Source: Cyclobacterium qasimii M12-11B
GTDB lineage: Bacteria > Bacteroidota > Bacteroidia > Cytophagales > Cyclobacteriaceae
Direction: 5' to 3'
NCBI RefSeq assembly: GCF_000427295.1
Contig: NZ_ATNM01000091.1
Coordinates: 124,001-188,000 of the forward strand
Length of the DNA: 64,000 nt
Of this stretch, positions 20,062 to 29,596 are shown piece by piece. The position numbers and the translations under genes were made by a program. Position 1 is the stretch's first letter. Each line of letters starts with the position of its first letter. The notes beneath the pieces were generated by a model. The model was not told where the DNA came from and did not search any database. It saw nothing but the letters and a program-made list of their open reading frames with translations.

Positions 20062-20288
20062 TCTTCAATGATATTAGATTTTCTATTTTGACTATACTTA
20101 TACCCCAGGTTCCAGGGCCGCAATAAGTATTCTTAGATCGACAATTGAGAACAGCAAGGTGATTTTTTCACGTAAAAGTAACGTTATTCCATATTACGTA
20201 TAAATAAAGCACAGGTGAATAAATGGTTTTATTTTCTGTTCTTTGGTATTTTTTTTATGTCTTCAATATAAATGCATAAATTAAAACC

Positions 20289-20965
20289 ATGAAAATCCTG
20301 GTAATTGAAGATGAGAAAGAATTGGCTACAGATATTGTCAATTACTTGACTTCAGGAAATTACCTTTGCGAAGTAGCTTATGATTTTAATTCTGCATTAG
20401 AAAAAATAAGCTTGTACATGTACGATTGTATTTTGCTTGACCTCATGTTACCTGGAGGGGATGGCTTTCAAATTTTACAGGAATTACGAAGCCAAAACAA
20501 GCAGGACGGCGTAATCATTATTTCGGCTAAAAATGCTTTAGAGGACAGAATAAAAGGTTTAAATATCGGCGCTGACGATTATTTAGCCAAACCTTTTCAT
20601 CATTCCGAACTGGCGGCTAGAATCCATTCGGTCATTCGGCGAAAGCAATTTGATTCCTCAAATTTAATTGTATTCAAGGAGCTACAAATCGACCTGCTTT
20701 CTAAAACAGTAACAATTAATTCACTTCCCATAATACTTACCCGAAAGGAATACCAATTACTATTGTTTTTATAGGAAACAAAAACAGGGTTTTGCCCAAA
20801 AGCGCATTAGCGGAACATTTGTCAGGAGATGTAGCGGACATGTTTGATAGCTTTGATTTTGTTTACGCTCATGTAAAAAATCTCAAGAAAAAGCTAAATG
20901 AACAAAATTATGGCGGCTACCTTAAAACCATCTATGGAACGGGATACAAATGGGAAACAGCATAA
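20289..20965 (+). CDS. OmpR-family response regulator, frame broken at a T5 run
   Basis: A two-component response regulator of about 225 aa when repaired. Receiver domain: acidic pair near the N-terminus (VIEDEKELA), phospho-acceptor Asp in LLDLMLPGGDG, and conserved Lys in YLAKPFHHSELAAR. The winged-helix output domain is split: the first frame stops at 20774. One extra T in the T5 run 20766-20770 restores LLFFIGNKNRVLPKSALAEH and continues through FDFVYAHVKNLKKKL to GTGYKWETA and a stop at 20963-20965. The kinase gene follows with an overlap. Either a sequencing error or a truncated regulator lacking DNA binding; the intact second half argues for the former. Confidence 0.85.
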
Positions 20966-22238
20966 ACTTCTAGACAGTCCTTTTAAGGCATTTTCAATTT
21001 ATTCTCTTGCTATTTTGGTGCTTAGTATTCCTAGTTATTTTCTGGTGGTAGATTGGATTTGGGTGACCGAAATCGATGATAATCACGAGATAATAATGGA
21101 GCGGATCGAAAATAGGTTTGATCAAATACATGTCTCTGAGAAGGATTTAGAAACCATATTAAACACCTGGAATATTTTACAACCCAGTTCATCCATTACG
21201 AGCCTAAGTCACTTAGACGCCAAACCGGACAGCATCTATGAGATCACCAAATACAATGAATATGAAGATGAGTGGGATCGTTTTCGTGGATTACAATCTG
21301 TAATAGAAATCAACAAAAAGCCCTATTTACTTAACGTAGAAACCAATGTAGAAGAATCCTATGAAACAATTTTCGCCATTGGCATAATTACTTTACTGAT
21401 GTATGGGCTGCTTGTTTTTGGCTTTATTCGATTAAATAAAAGCATATCAAAAAAAGTTTGGAAACCTTTTTACCTCACCCTCTCAAAGTTAAGGTCATTT
21501 GATATCAATGAGGGAAAGGAGGTGGTTTTTGAAGAAAGTGACATTGAAGAAATTAACGAGTTGAATCAAACCATAGGTTCCCTTATCAATCAAAGTATAA
21601 ATGCTTATAACCAGCAAAAATCCTTTGTAGCCAATGCTTCTCATGAACTTCAGACACCGATTGCTTTGCTAAAATCAAAGCTCGACATTCTCCTCCAGCA
21701 AGAAAACCTCTCCCAGAAACATGCTGATTTAATACAAGGTATTCAACTCCCATTGTCCAGATTGACAAGGGTTAATAAAAACCTTTTGTTACTTGCGAAA
21801 ATTGAAAATAGCCAATTTGCAGATCTGGAAAAAGTGGATTTTCTGGTTCTTATTGATAAAAGCGTAGACTTGCTCCATGATTATATCGAGGAGAGAAACA
21901 TCAAGTTTGAAAAAGAAATCGAAGATTTTGAAACCGCATTCTGCAGTAAATTTTTAGCAGAAACTTTAATCAACAACTTGCTCTCTAATGCGATCAGGCA
22001 TACTCCTATTGGTGAATTTATTCAAGTAAAATTATCCATTAGGGAATTGACTATTTCAAATTCTGGGCAGAACAAATTAGAAGAAAAAGCACTCTTTGAA
22101 AGGTTTTCCATAAGTACCACTGCTACGACAAATAGCGGCCTGGGGCTCGCTATTGTTAAGGAAATTTGCAAGCAAAATGGTTGGACGGTAAGCTACAAAT
22201 TCAAAAATTCTATGCATATTTTTTCAGTACAATTCTAA
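20934..22238 (+). CDS. sensor histidine kinase
   Basis: An inner-membrane histidine kinase partnered with the preceding regulator. Two transmembrane segments (FSIYSLAILVLSIPSYFLVV near the start and a second, IFAIGIITLLMYGLLVFGFI, near residue 150) enclose a periplasmic sensor of about 110 residues with many acidic residues. Then the DHp H-box ASHELQTPIALL, N-box NNLLSNAIRHT and G2 motif GLGLAIVKEI; the G1 box is degenerate (ISNSG). The start is uncertain: relatives begin at about KLLDSPFKAF, where no start codon is present here. I use the ATG at 20934, which overlaps the regulator; one at 20898 is also in frame. Confidence 0.85.
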   Translation: MERDTNGKQHKLLDSPFKAFSIYSLAILVLSIPSYFLVVDWIWVTEIDDNHEIIMERIENRFDQIHVSEKDLETILNTWNILQPSSSITSLSHLDAKPDSIYEITKYNEYEDEWDRFRGLQSVIEINKKPYLLNVETNVEESYETIFAIGIITLLMYGLLVFGFIRLNKSISKKVWKPFYLTLSKLRSFDINEGKEVVFEESDIEEINELNQTIGSLINQSINAYNQQKSFVANASHELQTPIALLKSKLDILLQQENLSQKHADLIQGIQLPLSRLTRVNKNLLLLAKIENSQFADLEKVDFLVLIDKSVDLLHDYIEERNIKFEKEIEDFETAFCSKFLAETLINNLLSNAIRHTPIGEFIQVKLSIRELTISNSGQNKLEEKALFERFSISTTATTNSGLGLAIVKEICKQNGWTVSYKFKNSMHIFSVQF

Positions 22239-22757
22239 AATTCAAAATATCTTCTAATTTCATTGGCACATTTGAATATTGAAAAGAGATTAAACGTGGA
22301 CTGGAACACCTTGCTGTAACGATATAAAGCTAATATAGGTAAAGATTTAGTCAGCATCATTGCAGAAAAAAGCAACAATTCTGCCAAAACCCCATGTATG
22401 TGTTTCACTTTTCCATGGGTTAAAACCCCATGGAAATTGATTTTACCGTTATCAAGTAGTTTGGAGATTGAGCCTAACAATGCAATGGCAAAATTGAAAA
22501 TAGTAACGATTGACTGATTTTGAAGCGCTTTTAGCATGTAATAGATTGTCTATTGTGATTTCCGGTTTAAAGCAGGGTTTTTGAGGAATTTCATTCAATT
22601 TGATTCATCATTTAAGGCCAAAATTTATACTTTCTCTCTTATTTTAATTTCGAAATGCCTGTCGTGTCATTAGAAGTTTTGAGCATACCGCCATCTTTCA
22701 AAATACAATAGTAAAACGGGCTTGAACTAGCTCTTTTTCTTCATTTATTAATCAAAA
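22239..22757. other. gene-free region with a CATGG hairpin
   Basis: About 519 bases between the kinase and the receptor gene. A 100-codon minus-strand frame (22235-22537) covers part of it but shows no domain and overlaps the kinase end, so I do not call it. A strong hairpin lies at 22410-22436. The receptor's promoter must lie in the last 200 bases; no clear consensus element was found. Confidence 0.4.
22410..22436. repeat. REP-like CATGG hairpin
   Basis: Arms TTTCCATGGG and CCCATGGAAA pair perfectly over 10 bases around a 7-base loop. There is no T-tract after it, so it does not look like a terminator. Similar CATGG-rich hairpins occur as dispersed palindromes in Bacteroidota; copy number elsewhere in the genome is unknown. 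Confidence 0.45.
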
Positions 22758-25166
22758 ATGAGAGTACTTTTCTGTTTATTATTTGTTCTTCTTAAACTCA
22801 CACAAGGAGTTATGGCACAGGAACCGAAAGTAAAGATTTCGGGGAAAATTCTGGGTCAAATTTCCTTAAAACCCATATCCTTTGCCAATGTTATTTTAAA
22901 TGCAAAAAATGACAATAGCTTTATCACTGGCACAATAAGCGATGAGAAAGGGCGCTTTACCTTGACAGAAGTAATCCCCGGAGATTATAATTTAGAGATT
23001 CGATTGATCGGGTATGAAATACAGTTCAAATCCATATTTATAGGGTCAAATTCTCCTTATTTAAATATTGGAGAGGTCTTAATGAAAGAAGCGTTTCAAG
23101 AACTACAGACAGTAGAGGTCATTGGGGTGGAAGAAGGGCTTAACCAAAAGATGGATAAAAAAACCTATAATTTGGCCACCAATATAAGTCAAAGCGGCGG
23201 ATCTATTCTTCAGGCAATGCAAAATCTACCAGGCGTGAGTGTTCAGGATGGCAAAATTCAAATCAGAGGAAATGACCGGGTAGCAATATTAATTGACGGT
23301 AAACAGACCGCATTAACTGGTTTTGGTAACCAAGCAAATTTGGACAACCTACCATCCTCCTCCGTAGAAAGAATTGAAATTATAAATAATCCATCTGCTA
23401 AATATGATGCAAATGGGAATGGCGGTATCATTAATGTTATTCTAAAAAAAGAGAAAAAAGAAGGTTTTAATGGTAAGGTCGGTATGGCATTAGGACAGGG
23501 TGCCCTTTGGGAAAAGAAGGCAAATTTGCCAGGAATAAGACCACAGTATGCTAGAACCCCAAAAGTCAACCCCTCCCTTAATTTAATTTATAGGAATAAG
23601 AACATTAATCTTTACCTGACTGCAGACAATCTTTATACCCAGACACTAAATAAAAACGAATTTGTTACAAGAGTATATGAGGATGGGTCAGTCATACATC
23701 AGCAACTTAAAAGAAACAGAAACACTAATTTTTTCACTTCAAACTTAGGGTTGGACTGGAAAATTGATTCCATCAATACCTTGACAATTTCAGGCCTTTT
23801 TGGAAGTGAGAAAATAATAGACAAAGGAGACCAGCCATTTTTCACAAAAGATTATTCGGAACGTTTGCGACTATGGCAATTTCTGGAAGATGAGCTAAAA
23901 ACCACTGTTATGGGTTCACTCGCATTTTCCCATCAATATGTAGATCCCGGGCATACACTTTCCGCTGCAGTCAACTATACCTTCCATAGAGAGGATGAGC
24001 AATATTTCTTTACAAATACTTTACCCTCTTCTAATGGTGAAGATGCTTTTAAATTACTTTCCAATGAAAATGTAGTGGACGCCACCTTTGATTTTGTAAA
24101 GCCTCAAAGAAATGGAAGGTATGAAGCGGGTCTTAAAGTTAGGCGAAGATGGATCCCTACAAATATGCAATTTTTCCCCGGCCTGAATTCACCTATAGAT
24201 TCCCTTGCAGGAGGAGCTGCCACCTATAAGGAAACTATTCCAGCGGTGTATGGCAATTACACCTATGAAACCAAAAAAATTGATGCTGAATTGGGGCTTA
24301 GGATTGAATATGTCAACTTAAAATATGAGGTAAATCCTAACCATCCTACCTATACAAGCGATGGTTATAGTTATTTTCAACCTTTTCCAAATTCACGAAT
24401 TTCCTATAAAATCAACAGTAATAATAAAATTACCGGATCGTATAATCGGAGAGTTGACAGACCTAATGAAGTGGACATTAGAATATTCCCCAAATACGAC
24501 GATGCTGAAATTATCAAGGTAGGGAATCCAGCCCTGAAACCTCAATTTACAAATGCCCTTGAGCTTGGGTGGAAAACAGTATGGAATTCAGGATCTCTTT
24601 ATCTTGCAGGGTATCAGCGATGGGTGACGGGGTCAATCACCAGGATTTCTACTACCTACGGGCAAAGTAATTTAATCTATGCCATATTCCAGAATGCTGG
24701 CAAAAGTTATAATTCAGGATTAGAAATAATTTATGACCAGGACATTAATAAATGGTATTCGTTTGATTTGAATTTACTTGGATTCAAAAACCAGATCGAT
24801 GCTTTTTCGGTAGAAAACCTTTACCCCTATCCCCATACCTTCAGTGCGACTAAGCAGGAAATTTTTTCCGGGAATTTTAAATTGAATTCCAAGTTCAAGT
24901 TTTCTGAATCCACAACAGGCCTGTTGACCATTATTTACCTGGCTCCTGATATCATTCCACAAGGAAAAATTAAGCGTAGGTTTTCACTGGATATGGGAGT
25001 AAAAAAGACCCTGCAAAAAGGAAAAGGCGAGTTGTTTGTAAATGCCACTGATTTATTGAATACCATGATTATTCAAAAAACAATAAATGGAAATAATTTC
25101 AGCTACACCAGTTCAGACTATTACGAAACTCAAGTGCTGAGAATCGGCTATAATTACAATTTTTAA
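22758..25166 (+). CDS. TonB-dependent-receptor-type outer-membrane barrel with carboxypeptidase-like domain
   Basis: An 802-aa outer-membrane protein. Signal peptide ends GVMAQ (about residue 20). Then a carboxypeptidase-regulatory-like sandwich (SFANVILNAKN, ISDEKGRFTLTEVIPGDY), then a plug-like domain (ILQAMQNLPGVSVQDGKIQIRGNDRVAILIDG, SSSVERIEIINNPSAKYDANG) and a long barrel. It is the outer-membrane beta-barrel family often found beside two-component systems rather than a SusC. No SusD is adjacent. The next gene begins 10 bases downstream, so it is co-transcribed with the glycosyltransferases. Metal or siderophore uptake is possible but not shown. Confidence 0.85.
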   Translation: MRVLFCLLFVLLKLTQGVMAQEPKVKISGKILGQISLKPISFANVILNAKNDNSFITGTISDEKGRFTLTEVIPGDYNLEIRLIGYEIQFKSIFIGSNSPYLNIGEVLMKEAFQELQTVEVIGVEEGLNQKMDKKTYNLATNISQSGGSILQAMQNLPGVSVQDGKIQIRGNDRVAILIDGKQTALTGFGNQANLDNLPSSSVERIEIINNPSAKYDANGNGGIINVILKKEKKEGFNGKVGMALGQGALWEKKANLPGIRPQYARTPKVNPSLNLIYRNKNINLYLTADNLYTQTLNKNEFVTRVYEDGSVIHQQLKRNRNTNFFTSNLGLDWKIDSINTLTISGLFGSEKIIDKGDQPFFTKDYSERLRLWQFLEDELKTTVMGSLAFSHQYVDPGHTLSAAVNYTFHREDEQYFFTNTLPSSNGEDAFKLLSNENVVDATFDFVKPQRNGRYEAGLKVRRRWIPTNMQFFPGLNSPIDSLAGGAATYKETIPAVYGNYTYETKKIDAELGLRIEYVNLKYEVNPNHPTYTSDGYSYFQPFPNSRISYKINSNNKITGSYNRRVDRPNEVDIRIFPKYDDAEIIKVGNPALKPQFTNALELGWKTVWNSGSLYLAGYQRWVTGSITRISTTYGQSNLIYAIFQNAGKSYNSGLEIIYDQDINKWYSFDLNLLGFKNQIDAFSVENLYPYPHTFSATKQEIFSGNFKLNSKFKFSESTTGLLTIIYLAPDIIPQGKIKRRFSLDMGVKKTLQKGKGELFVNATDLLNTMIIQKTINGNNFSYTSSDYYETQVLRIGYNYNF

Positions 25167-25176
25167 CCGTATTACT

Positions 25177-25926
25177 GTGAAAGAAACCCCTAATGGTATT
25201 ACTATAATTATCCCTGTTTTCAACGAGGAGGCTGGTATTAAAGGTATTATTCCTGCATTTGAAAATTACCTTTACAATACCAGTTTAGCTGTCAGGATCA
25301 TTTTTGTGGATGATGGCTCTACCGACAAGAGTTTGGTTCAGATTAAAAAGGTTTGCATCCAATATGACTATGTGGATTTTATATCCTTTGAAAAAAACAC
25401 AGGGCTTAGTGCTGCCATACGAGCAGGATTTCAAACTGCAGACACCTATTGGGTGGGATATATAGACGCTGATTTACAAACCAACCCATCTGACTTTTTA
25501 AAACTAGAAGACCTGATTCATAATTACGATTTGGTAACTGGTAAACGAGAGGTACGTAGAGACAGTAGAATAAAAAAACTATCTTCAGAATTAGCCAATT
25601 GGTTTAGGAATGCTCTCCTACACGATAATGTAGGAGATTCAGGTTGTCCGCTAAAAATCATTAAACGGAAAGTTGCTTTAGACATGCCCTTCTTCAAAGG
25701 GAATCACCGTTTTTTCCCTGCTTTGGCATTACTTCAAGGAAAAGATATTGTAGAAGTTCCTATCAAGCATTACCCAAGGTTAACCGGGAAGTCAAAATTT
25801 AACGTTTGGAATCGACTATTGTCGCCATTGCAGGATACTTTCGCTATCAGATGGATGATGAAAAGACAAACACCCTTTATAATTTATCAAAGCTCCATCG
25901 GAAAAAATAAAATCGAAATAAAGTGA
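25177..25926 (+). CDS. family 2 glycosyltransferase (ArnC/dolichol-phosphate-mannose-synthase type)
   Basis: A 249-aa GT-A glycosyltransferase that would load a sugar onto undecaprenyl phosphate. Motifs: TIIIPVFNEEAG, IIFVDDGSTDKS (DDGS), NTGLSAAIRAGF, YIDADLQTNP (the DxD-like metal site) and VTGKREVRRDSRIKKLSSELANW as in DPM1/ArnC enzymes. Unlike ArnC it has no C-terminal transmembrane pair. The GTG start at 25177 is the first in frame. Its stop overlaps the GTG start of the next gene (GTGA). The lipid-linked sugar would be the donor for the downstream GT-C enzyme. Confidence 0.88.
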   Translation: MKETPNGITIIIPVFNEEAGIKGIIPAFENYLYNTSLAVRIIFVDDGSTDKSLVQIKKVCIQYDYVDFISFEKNTGLSAAIRAGFQTADTYWVGYIDADLQTNPSDFLKLEDLIHNYDLVTGKREVRRDSRIKKLSSELANWFRNALLHDNVGDSGCPLKIIKRKVALDMPFFKGNHRFFPALALLQGKDIVEVPIKHYPRLTGKSKFNVWNRLLSPLQDTFAIRWMMKRQTPFIIYQSSIGKNKIEIK

Positions 25927-28190
25927 AAAACTGGGCCTTACTTGGAATTGGGTTTCTAGCTCAAGGACTTTTCTCTGCAAGATTCCTTATTCAGCTAGTA
26001 AAGTCTGAAAAGGCAGGCAAAGTATTGTCTCCTGTCATTTTTTGGCAATTGAGTTTAATGGCTTCCTTTCTTCTTCTTGTTTATGGGACATTTCGCCAGG
26101 ACATGGTAATTGTTGGGGGACAGTTAATTGGCTACTACATATACATCCGTAATTTACAGATTCTCAAGGCATGGAGTGCTTTTACAACTACATTGAGGTT
26201 GTTATTTTTGCTGCTTCCTCTATTATTTTTACTTTATCTGCTGTTAATCGCACATTATGATTTTTTCTTGTTGGTAAATAACCCTGAAATTAGTAGTGTA
26301 CTATTAACTTGGGGAACTTTTGGCCAGGCCATTTTCACTTTACGTTTTGTAGTACAATGGCGTTACGCTGAAAAGAAAAGGAAAGCTGAGTTTCCTGTTG
26401 CCTTTTGGTACATTAGTTTTGTAGGTGCAATACTCATCGCTTCCTATGCCATATATAGAAAAGACAGTGTACTATTTATCGGGCAAGCATTTGGAATTAT
26501 TGTCTATTTGCGCAATCTTATGATTTACTATGGAAAGGCGAATACCAGCCATCAAACCTACCTTTACAGGTTAAAAAAAATCCGACTCTTTCTTCTAATG
26601 TTATTTACAGGTTTGGCCTTGTTCTTTAACCTTGGTTCATGGTCTGTAACAGAATCGAGTGAGGCAAGGTATGCTGAGATTTCGAAAGAAATGTTAACGA
26701 GTGGTGACATGCTACACCCACAGTTGATGGGGATTTATCATTACCATAAACCTCCAGTAACCTATTGGCTGACCGCTGTTAGTTTTAAGCTTTTTGGAAC
26801 ATCACCTTTTTCTGCCCGTCTATTTCTCCAACTGTCCGCATTGATATTGATTTGGCTTGTATATAAGATCGCAATGCTCTTTTTTAACAACACAAATCAT
26901 GCATTCCTTGCTGCTATGCTCTATGCCTCGTTCCCTACTTTGATTATCGGGAGTAGAGCCCTGACGACAGACATGTATTTGACCGTATTTGTTCTTACAG
27001 CCATGTATTTTTGGTTTTCATACTGTAAGAAACAAAACTCCACTTTTCTTGTCCTATGTTATGTTTTCCTCGGCATTGGATTTCTTACCAAAGGACCTGT
27101 GGTATTAATTGTACCAGCTATGGTAGCCTTGTTTCAAGGATTGGTGCAAAAAAAGAATCTTGGATCCTGGAAAACACATGTAATAGGCTTAATACTCATG
27201 TTGGCAATTGGGCTAAGTTGGTTTGTCTACTTATTTTTAGAAGATGCCCGATTTTTAAATTATTTCCTGTTTAAACATACTATCCAACGATTTGCTACAG
27301 ATACTTTCAAAAGAGGGCAGCCCTTTTGGTTTTACATCGCCGTTTTATTGGGAACTGCCTTTCCTTGGGCAATCCTATTATTTAAGCAACTACCAAGAAG
27401 ATGGAAGGACTTTCAAAACATTGGCACCCTTCTGCTAATGTGGGTACTTCTGCCTTTGTTGTTTTTCTCTATGAGTCAATCAAAATTGGTCTTGTATATA
27501 TTACCTCTTTATCCTGGTTTGGCAATTGGTGCGATTTACTATTGGGAAAAACTGAAACCTGCCCAGCATAAATTATGGGAAAGGTTTCAAACTGTTTATC
27601 ATACTATCCTTATGATTGCCCTATTAAGCCTGCCATTCATCGATCCTGAAATCTCCCTCAATTATAAATATTATTTCATCTGGTTTATACTTGCGTCTCT
27701 ATTGGTCGCTATTCAGCAAGTGAAAATCAGAAAAGTAGATCGTACAGTAATATCAGCATTTATTTTCACTTTAGGGTTGACCTGTATGTCCACCTATTTC
27801 TTAAGTCAAAACCCTGGGATTATTAACGACACCCATCGGGTTACAGATTGGATTTCAGTACAGGAAAAGACAGAGAGTCACGTATACATTTACGATAAAC
27901 GATTACCTTCTGTACTTTTCAATTCCAATCTTCAGGTCATTTCTGTTTTTGATGGAGACGAAAGTTTGAATAGAGAAACCCAATTTCAACAAGATCAGAC
28001 CTGGAAAGGCCAACTTATAAACCTGAAGTCAAACCCTAATTGGATTTCTTCATCAGCTCCAGATAGGTCCATTTGGATAGTGAAAAGCAAAAAAATATTA
28101 CCCCAATCTGATGGGGATTTTAGCTGGCGACAACTAACGGAAATAGATGGATGGAAAATAGTAAGGTTAATAAAAAAAATAAAGCCTTAA
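25923..28190 (+). CDS. fusion of two LAB_N domains with an ArnT-like glycosyltransferase
   Basis: A 755-aa polytopic membrane protein. Residues 1-85 and about 115-195 are two lipid-A-biosynthesis N-terminal (LAB_N) units, each with an LRF/ARFLIQ or LRFVVQW motif followed by FPVAFWYISF-like and IGQxxGxxVYxRNL segments. From about residue 215 a GT-C glycosyltransferase related to ArnT begins: TESSEARYAEISKEM (catalytic acidic motif), YHKPPVTYWLTA, then about ten membrane helices and a periplasmic tail. By family knowledge such enzymes transfer a sugar from undecaprenyl phosphate to lipid A at the periplasmic face. It shares 4 bases with the GT2 gene. Confidence 0.87.
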   Translation: MKNWALLGIGFLAQGLFSARFLIQLVKSEKAGKVLSPVIFWQLSLMASFLLLVYGTFRQDMVIVGGQLIGYYIYIRNLQILKAWSAFTTTLRLLFLLLPLLFLLYLLLIAHYDFFLLVNNPEISSVLLTWGTFGQAIFTLRFVVQWRYAEKKRKAEFPVAFWYISFVGAILIASYAIYRKDSVLFIGQAFGIIVYLRNLMIYYGKANTSHQTYLYRLKKIRLFLLMLFTGLALFFNLGSWSVTESSEARYAEISKEMLTSGDMLHPQLMGIYHYHKPPVTYWLTAVSFKLFGTSPFSARLFLQLSALILIWLVYKIAMLFFNNTNHAFLAAMLYASFPTLIIGSRALTTDMYLTVFVLTAMYFWFSYCKKQNSTFLVLCYVFLGIGFLTKGPVVLIVPAMVALFQGLVQKKNLGSWKTHVIGLILMLAIGLSWFVYLFLEDARFLNYFLFKHTIQRFATDTFKRGQPFWFYIAVLLGTAFPWAILLFKQLPRRWKDFQNIGTLLLMWVLLPLLFFSMSQSKLVLYILPLYPGLAIGAIYYWEKLKPAQHKLWERFQTVYHTILMIALLSLPFIDPEISLNYKYYFIWFILASLLVAIQQVKIRKVDRTVISAFIFTLGLTCMSTYFLSQNPGIINDTHRVTDWISVQEKTESHVYIYDKRLPSVLFNSNLQVISVFDGDESLNRETQFQQDQTWKGQLINLKSNPNWISSSAPDRSIWIVKSKKILPQSDGDFSWRQLTEIDGWKIVRLIKKIKP

Positions 28191-28204
28191 TTGAAAAGGC
28201 TTTT
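28181..28204. terminator. terminator after the ArnT-like gene
   Basis: AAAGCCTT and AAGGCTTT form an 8-base stem followed by T and A tracts. The left arm overlaps the gene's stop codon. It lies between convergent genes. Confidence 0.65.
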
Positions 28205-28226
28205 ATAATAAAAAAACAGGAGGAAT

Positions 28227-28796
28227 TTACTCCTCCACTCCTATTTCTTCCAGTAGTTCTGCATACCATTCTGCCCCAAATTTCCTCACCAATGCATCTT
28301 TTAAAAATCGATACAAGGGCACGCCTAGGGAATTCCCTAATGTACAGGCTGCATCACAGATTTCCCATCTGTCATAATTCAACGCCTCATATTCATCGTA
28401 CTTTGTGATTCTGATTGGATACAGGTGGCAGCTTACCGGTTTCTTAAAGGTTGTTTTGCCCTGATTGTAGGCGTCTTCTATCCCACACTTCAGAATCCCT
28501 CTATCATCCTTAATAGAAAAAGCACAAGCACCATTTTCTCCAATGGTACTTGTACCCTTCTCGTTCTCCTGATCAATTACCCAAGTACCTTTTTCGGCAA
28601 TTGCTTCTCTGCCCTGATCTGTGAGAAAAGGGGCTATTGAAGGATAATCTTTATCCAGGATTTCTATTTCATTATCTGTAAGGGGTGCTCCAGCATCACC
28701 TTCGACACAGCAAGCGCCTTTACATTTTCCTAAGTCGCAAACAAAAAATTGCTCCTTTATGTCATCGCTGATTACTGCATTCCCAACTAATATCAT
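28227..28796 (-). CDS. DUF3109 family Cys-rich protein
   Basis: A 189-aa cytosolic protein of the DUF3109 family, function unknown. Cys pattern: [11 protein letters not shown] (about residues 20-30), then single Cys in GACAFS and LKCGIED, CHLYPIR, and CDAACTLG, resembling Fe-S or Zn-binding clusters in YkgJ-type proteins. The conserved [10 protein letters not shown] and NYDRWEIC motifs are present. Length is normal for the family. It starts just before the gap that holds the 39-aa membrane peptide on the same strand. Confidence 0.88.
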   Translation of the reverse strand: MILVGNAVISDDIKEQFFVCDLGKCKGACCVEGDAGAPLTDNEIEILDKDYPSIAPFLTDQGREAIAEKGTWVIDQENEKGTSTIGENGACAFSIKDDRGILKCGIEDAYNQGKTTFKKPVSCHLYPIRITKYDEYEALNYDRWEICDAACTLGNSLGVPLYRFLKDALVRKFGAEWYAELLEEIGVEE

Positions 28797-28896
28797 ATAC
28801 TCATTTTTTTACAAAGGTATTCTTTTCCTGAATAGGTTAAAAATAAAACCTAACCTATGCAGTAATTAAGTGGGTTGTTTGACCAGAATTATCACC

Positions 28897-29016
28897 TTAA
28901 CTGCATTGGCCCAAAAGGAACCAAATCAAGATAAAAACCAGGACAGTACTAAAACACCCACCACCTAATTTGTAGGCACCATATCCAGCGATTAATCCTT
29001 TAAATAAATCTTTCAT
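28897..29016 (-). CDS. 39-aa small membrane protein
   Basis: A minus-strand frame of 39 codons beginning MKDLFKGLIAGYGAYKLGGG and continuing CFSTVLVFILIWFLLGQCS. It has a Gly-rich amphipathic start, one strongly hydrophobic segment (about residues 22-35) and a Cys near each end of that segment. Codon use and the ATG placement look like a real gene. I do not know a function. It lies between DUF3109 and the rnpB promoter, transcribed away from rnpB. Confidence 0.55.
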   Translation of the reverse strand: MKDLFKGLIAGYGAYKLGGGCFSTVLVFILIWFLLGQCS

Positions 29017-29131
29017 AGCCTTGAGTCAGTTTTTGGTTACATTTTCTATAGAAATATAAACAATAAATCTGAAGCGAAAAATAGATTTTACGGATATCAA
29101 AACGGGAAAGCATTAATAAAAACCGATAGGA

Positions 29132-29164
29132 TTGTGAATAATGGCTTTATTTAATTTATTTTTG
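29132..29164 (+). promoter_or_regulatory. rnpB promoter
   Basis: TTG at 29132-29134 and the exact -7 consensus TATTTTTG at 29157-29164, with a 22-base spacer (one longer than typical). Transcription would start at about 29168, precisely where the 5' strand of the RNase P closing helix begins. Confidence 0.6.
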
Positions 29165-29166
29165 TG

Positions 29167-29566
29167 AAGTGCAGGCTGGTTTGTCGCTGTTCTTGGTGAT
29201 TTCACCAAGGAAAGAGGAAAGTCCGGGCAACATAGAGCGCCATACTTCCTAACGGGAAGGTGTCCTGGTAGGAATACCAGAATAACAGACAGTACAACAG
29301 AAAGAAAACCGCCACAGCTGGTTTTCCAGTTGGGGTAAGGGTGAAATGGTGGAGTAAGAGCCCACCGGGTATCGGGTGACCGATATTGCAAGGCAAACCT
29401 TATGGGTTGAAAGACCAAATAGGCTCCGGTCACTGGGCTGCTCGTCCAAATCTAACAAGATAACCGGAGTGGGTAGGTCGTTGGACCTTTTTTGTGAAGA
29501 AAAGGCTAGATAAATGACAAGCACTTTGTAAAAAGTTACAGAACCCGGCTTATAGGCCTGCACTTT
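29167..29566 (+). ncRNA. rnpB: RNase P RNA, class A
   Basis: The catalytic RNA of RNase P, which matures the 5' end of tRNAs. Visible landmarks: the 5' and 3' ends pair (AGTGCAGGC at 29168-29176 with GCCTGCACT at 29556-29564, helix P1); the universal GAGGAAAGTCCGGGC after the first domain; GGGTAAGGGTGAAATGG and AGAGCCCACCGG in the middle; and ACAGAACCCGGCTTAT near the 3' end (P4/J2-4 conserved strand). About 400 nt, normal for Bacteroidota. Both ends are inferred from P1 pairing. Confidence 0.95.
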
Positions 29567-29596
29567 TAATTTTACTAATTAACGGATCGCTTTAAT

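Noticed and set aside
22235-22537. 100-codon minus-strand frame between kinase and receptor
   Set aside because: Overlaps the kinase end, includes the hairpin, no recognisable domain or signal; looks like a chance frame.
29113-29563. Minus-strand frames of about 64 to 106 codons
   Set aside because: They lie inside the RNase P RNA gene on the opposite strand and are explained by its sequence.
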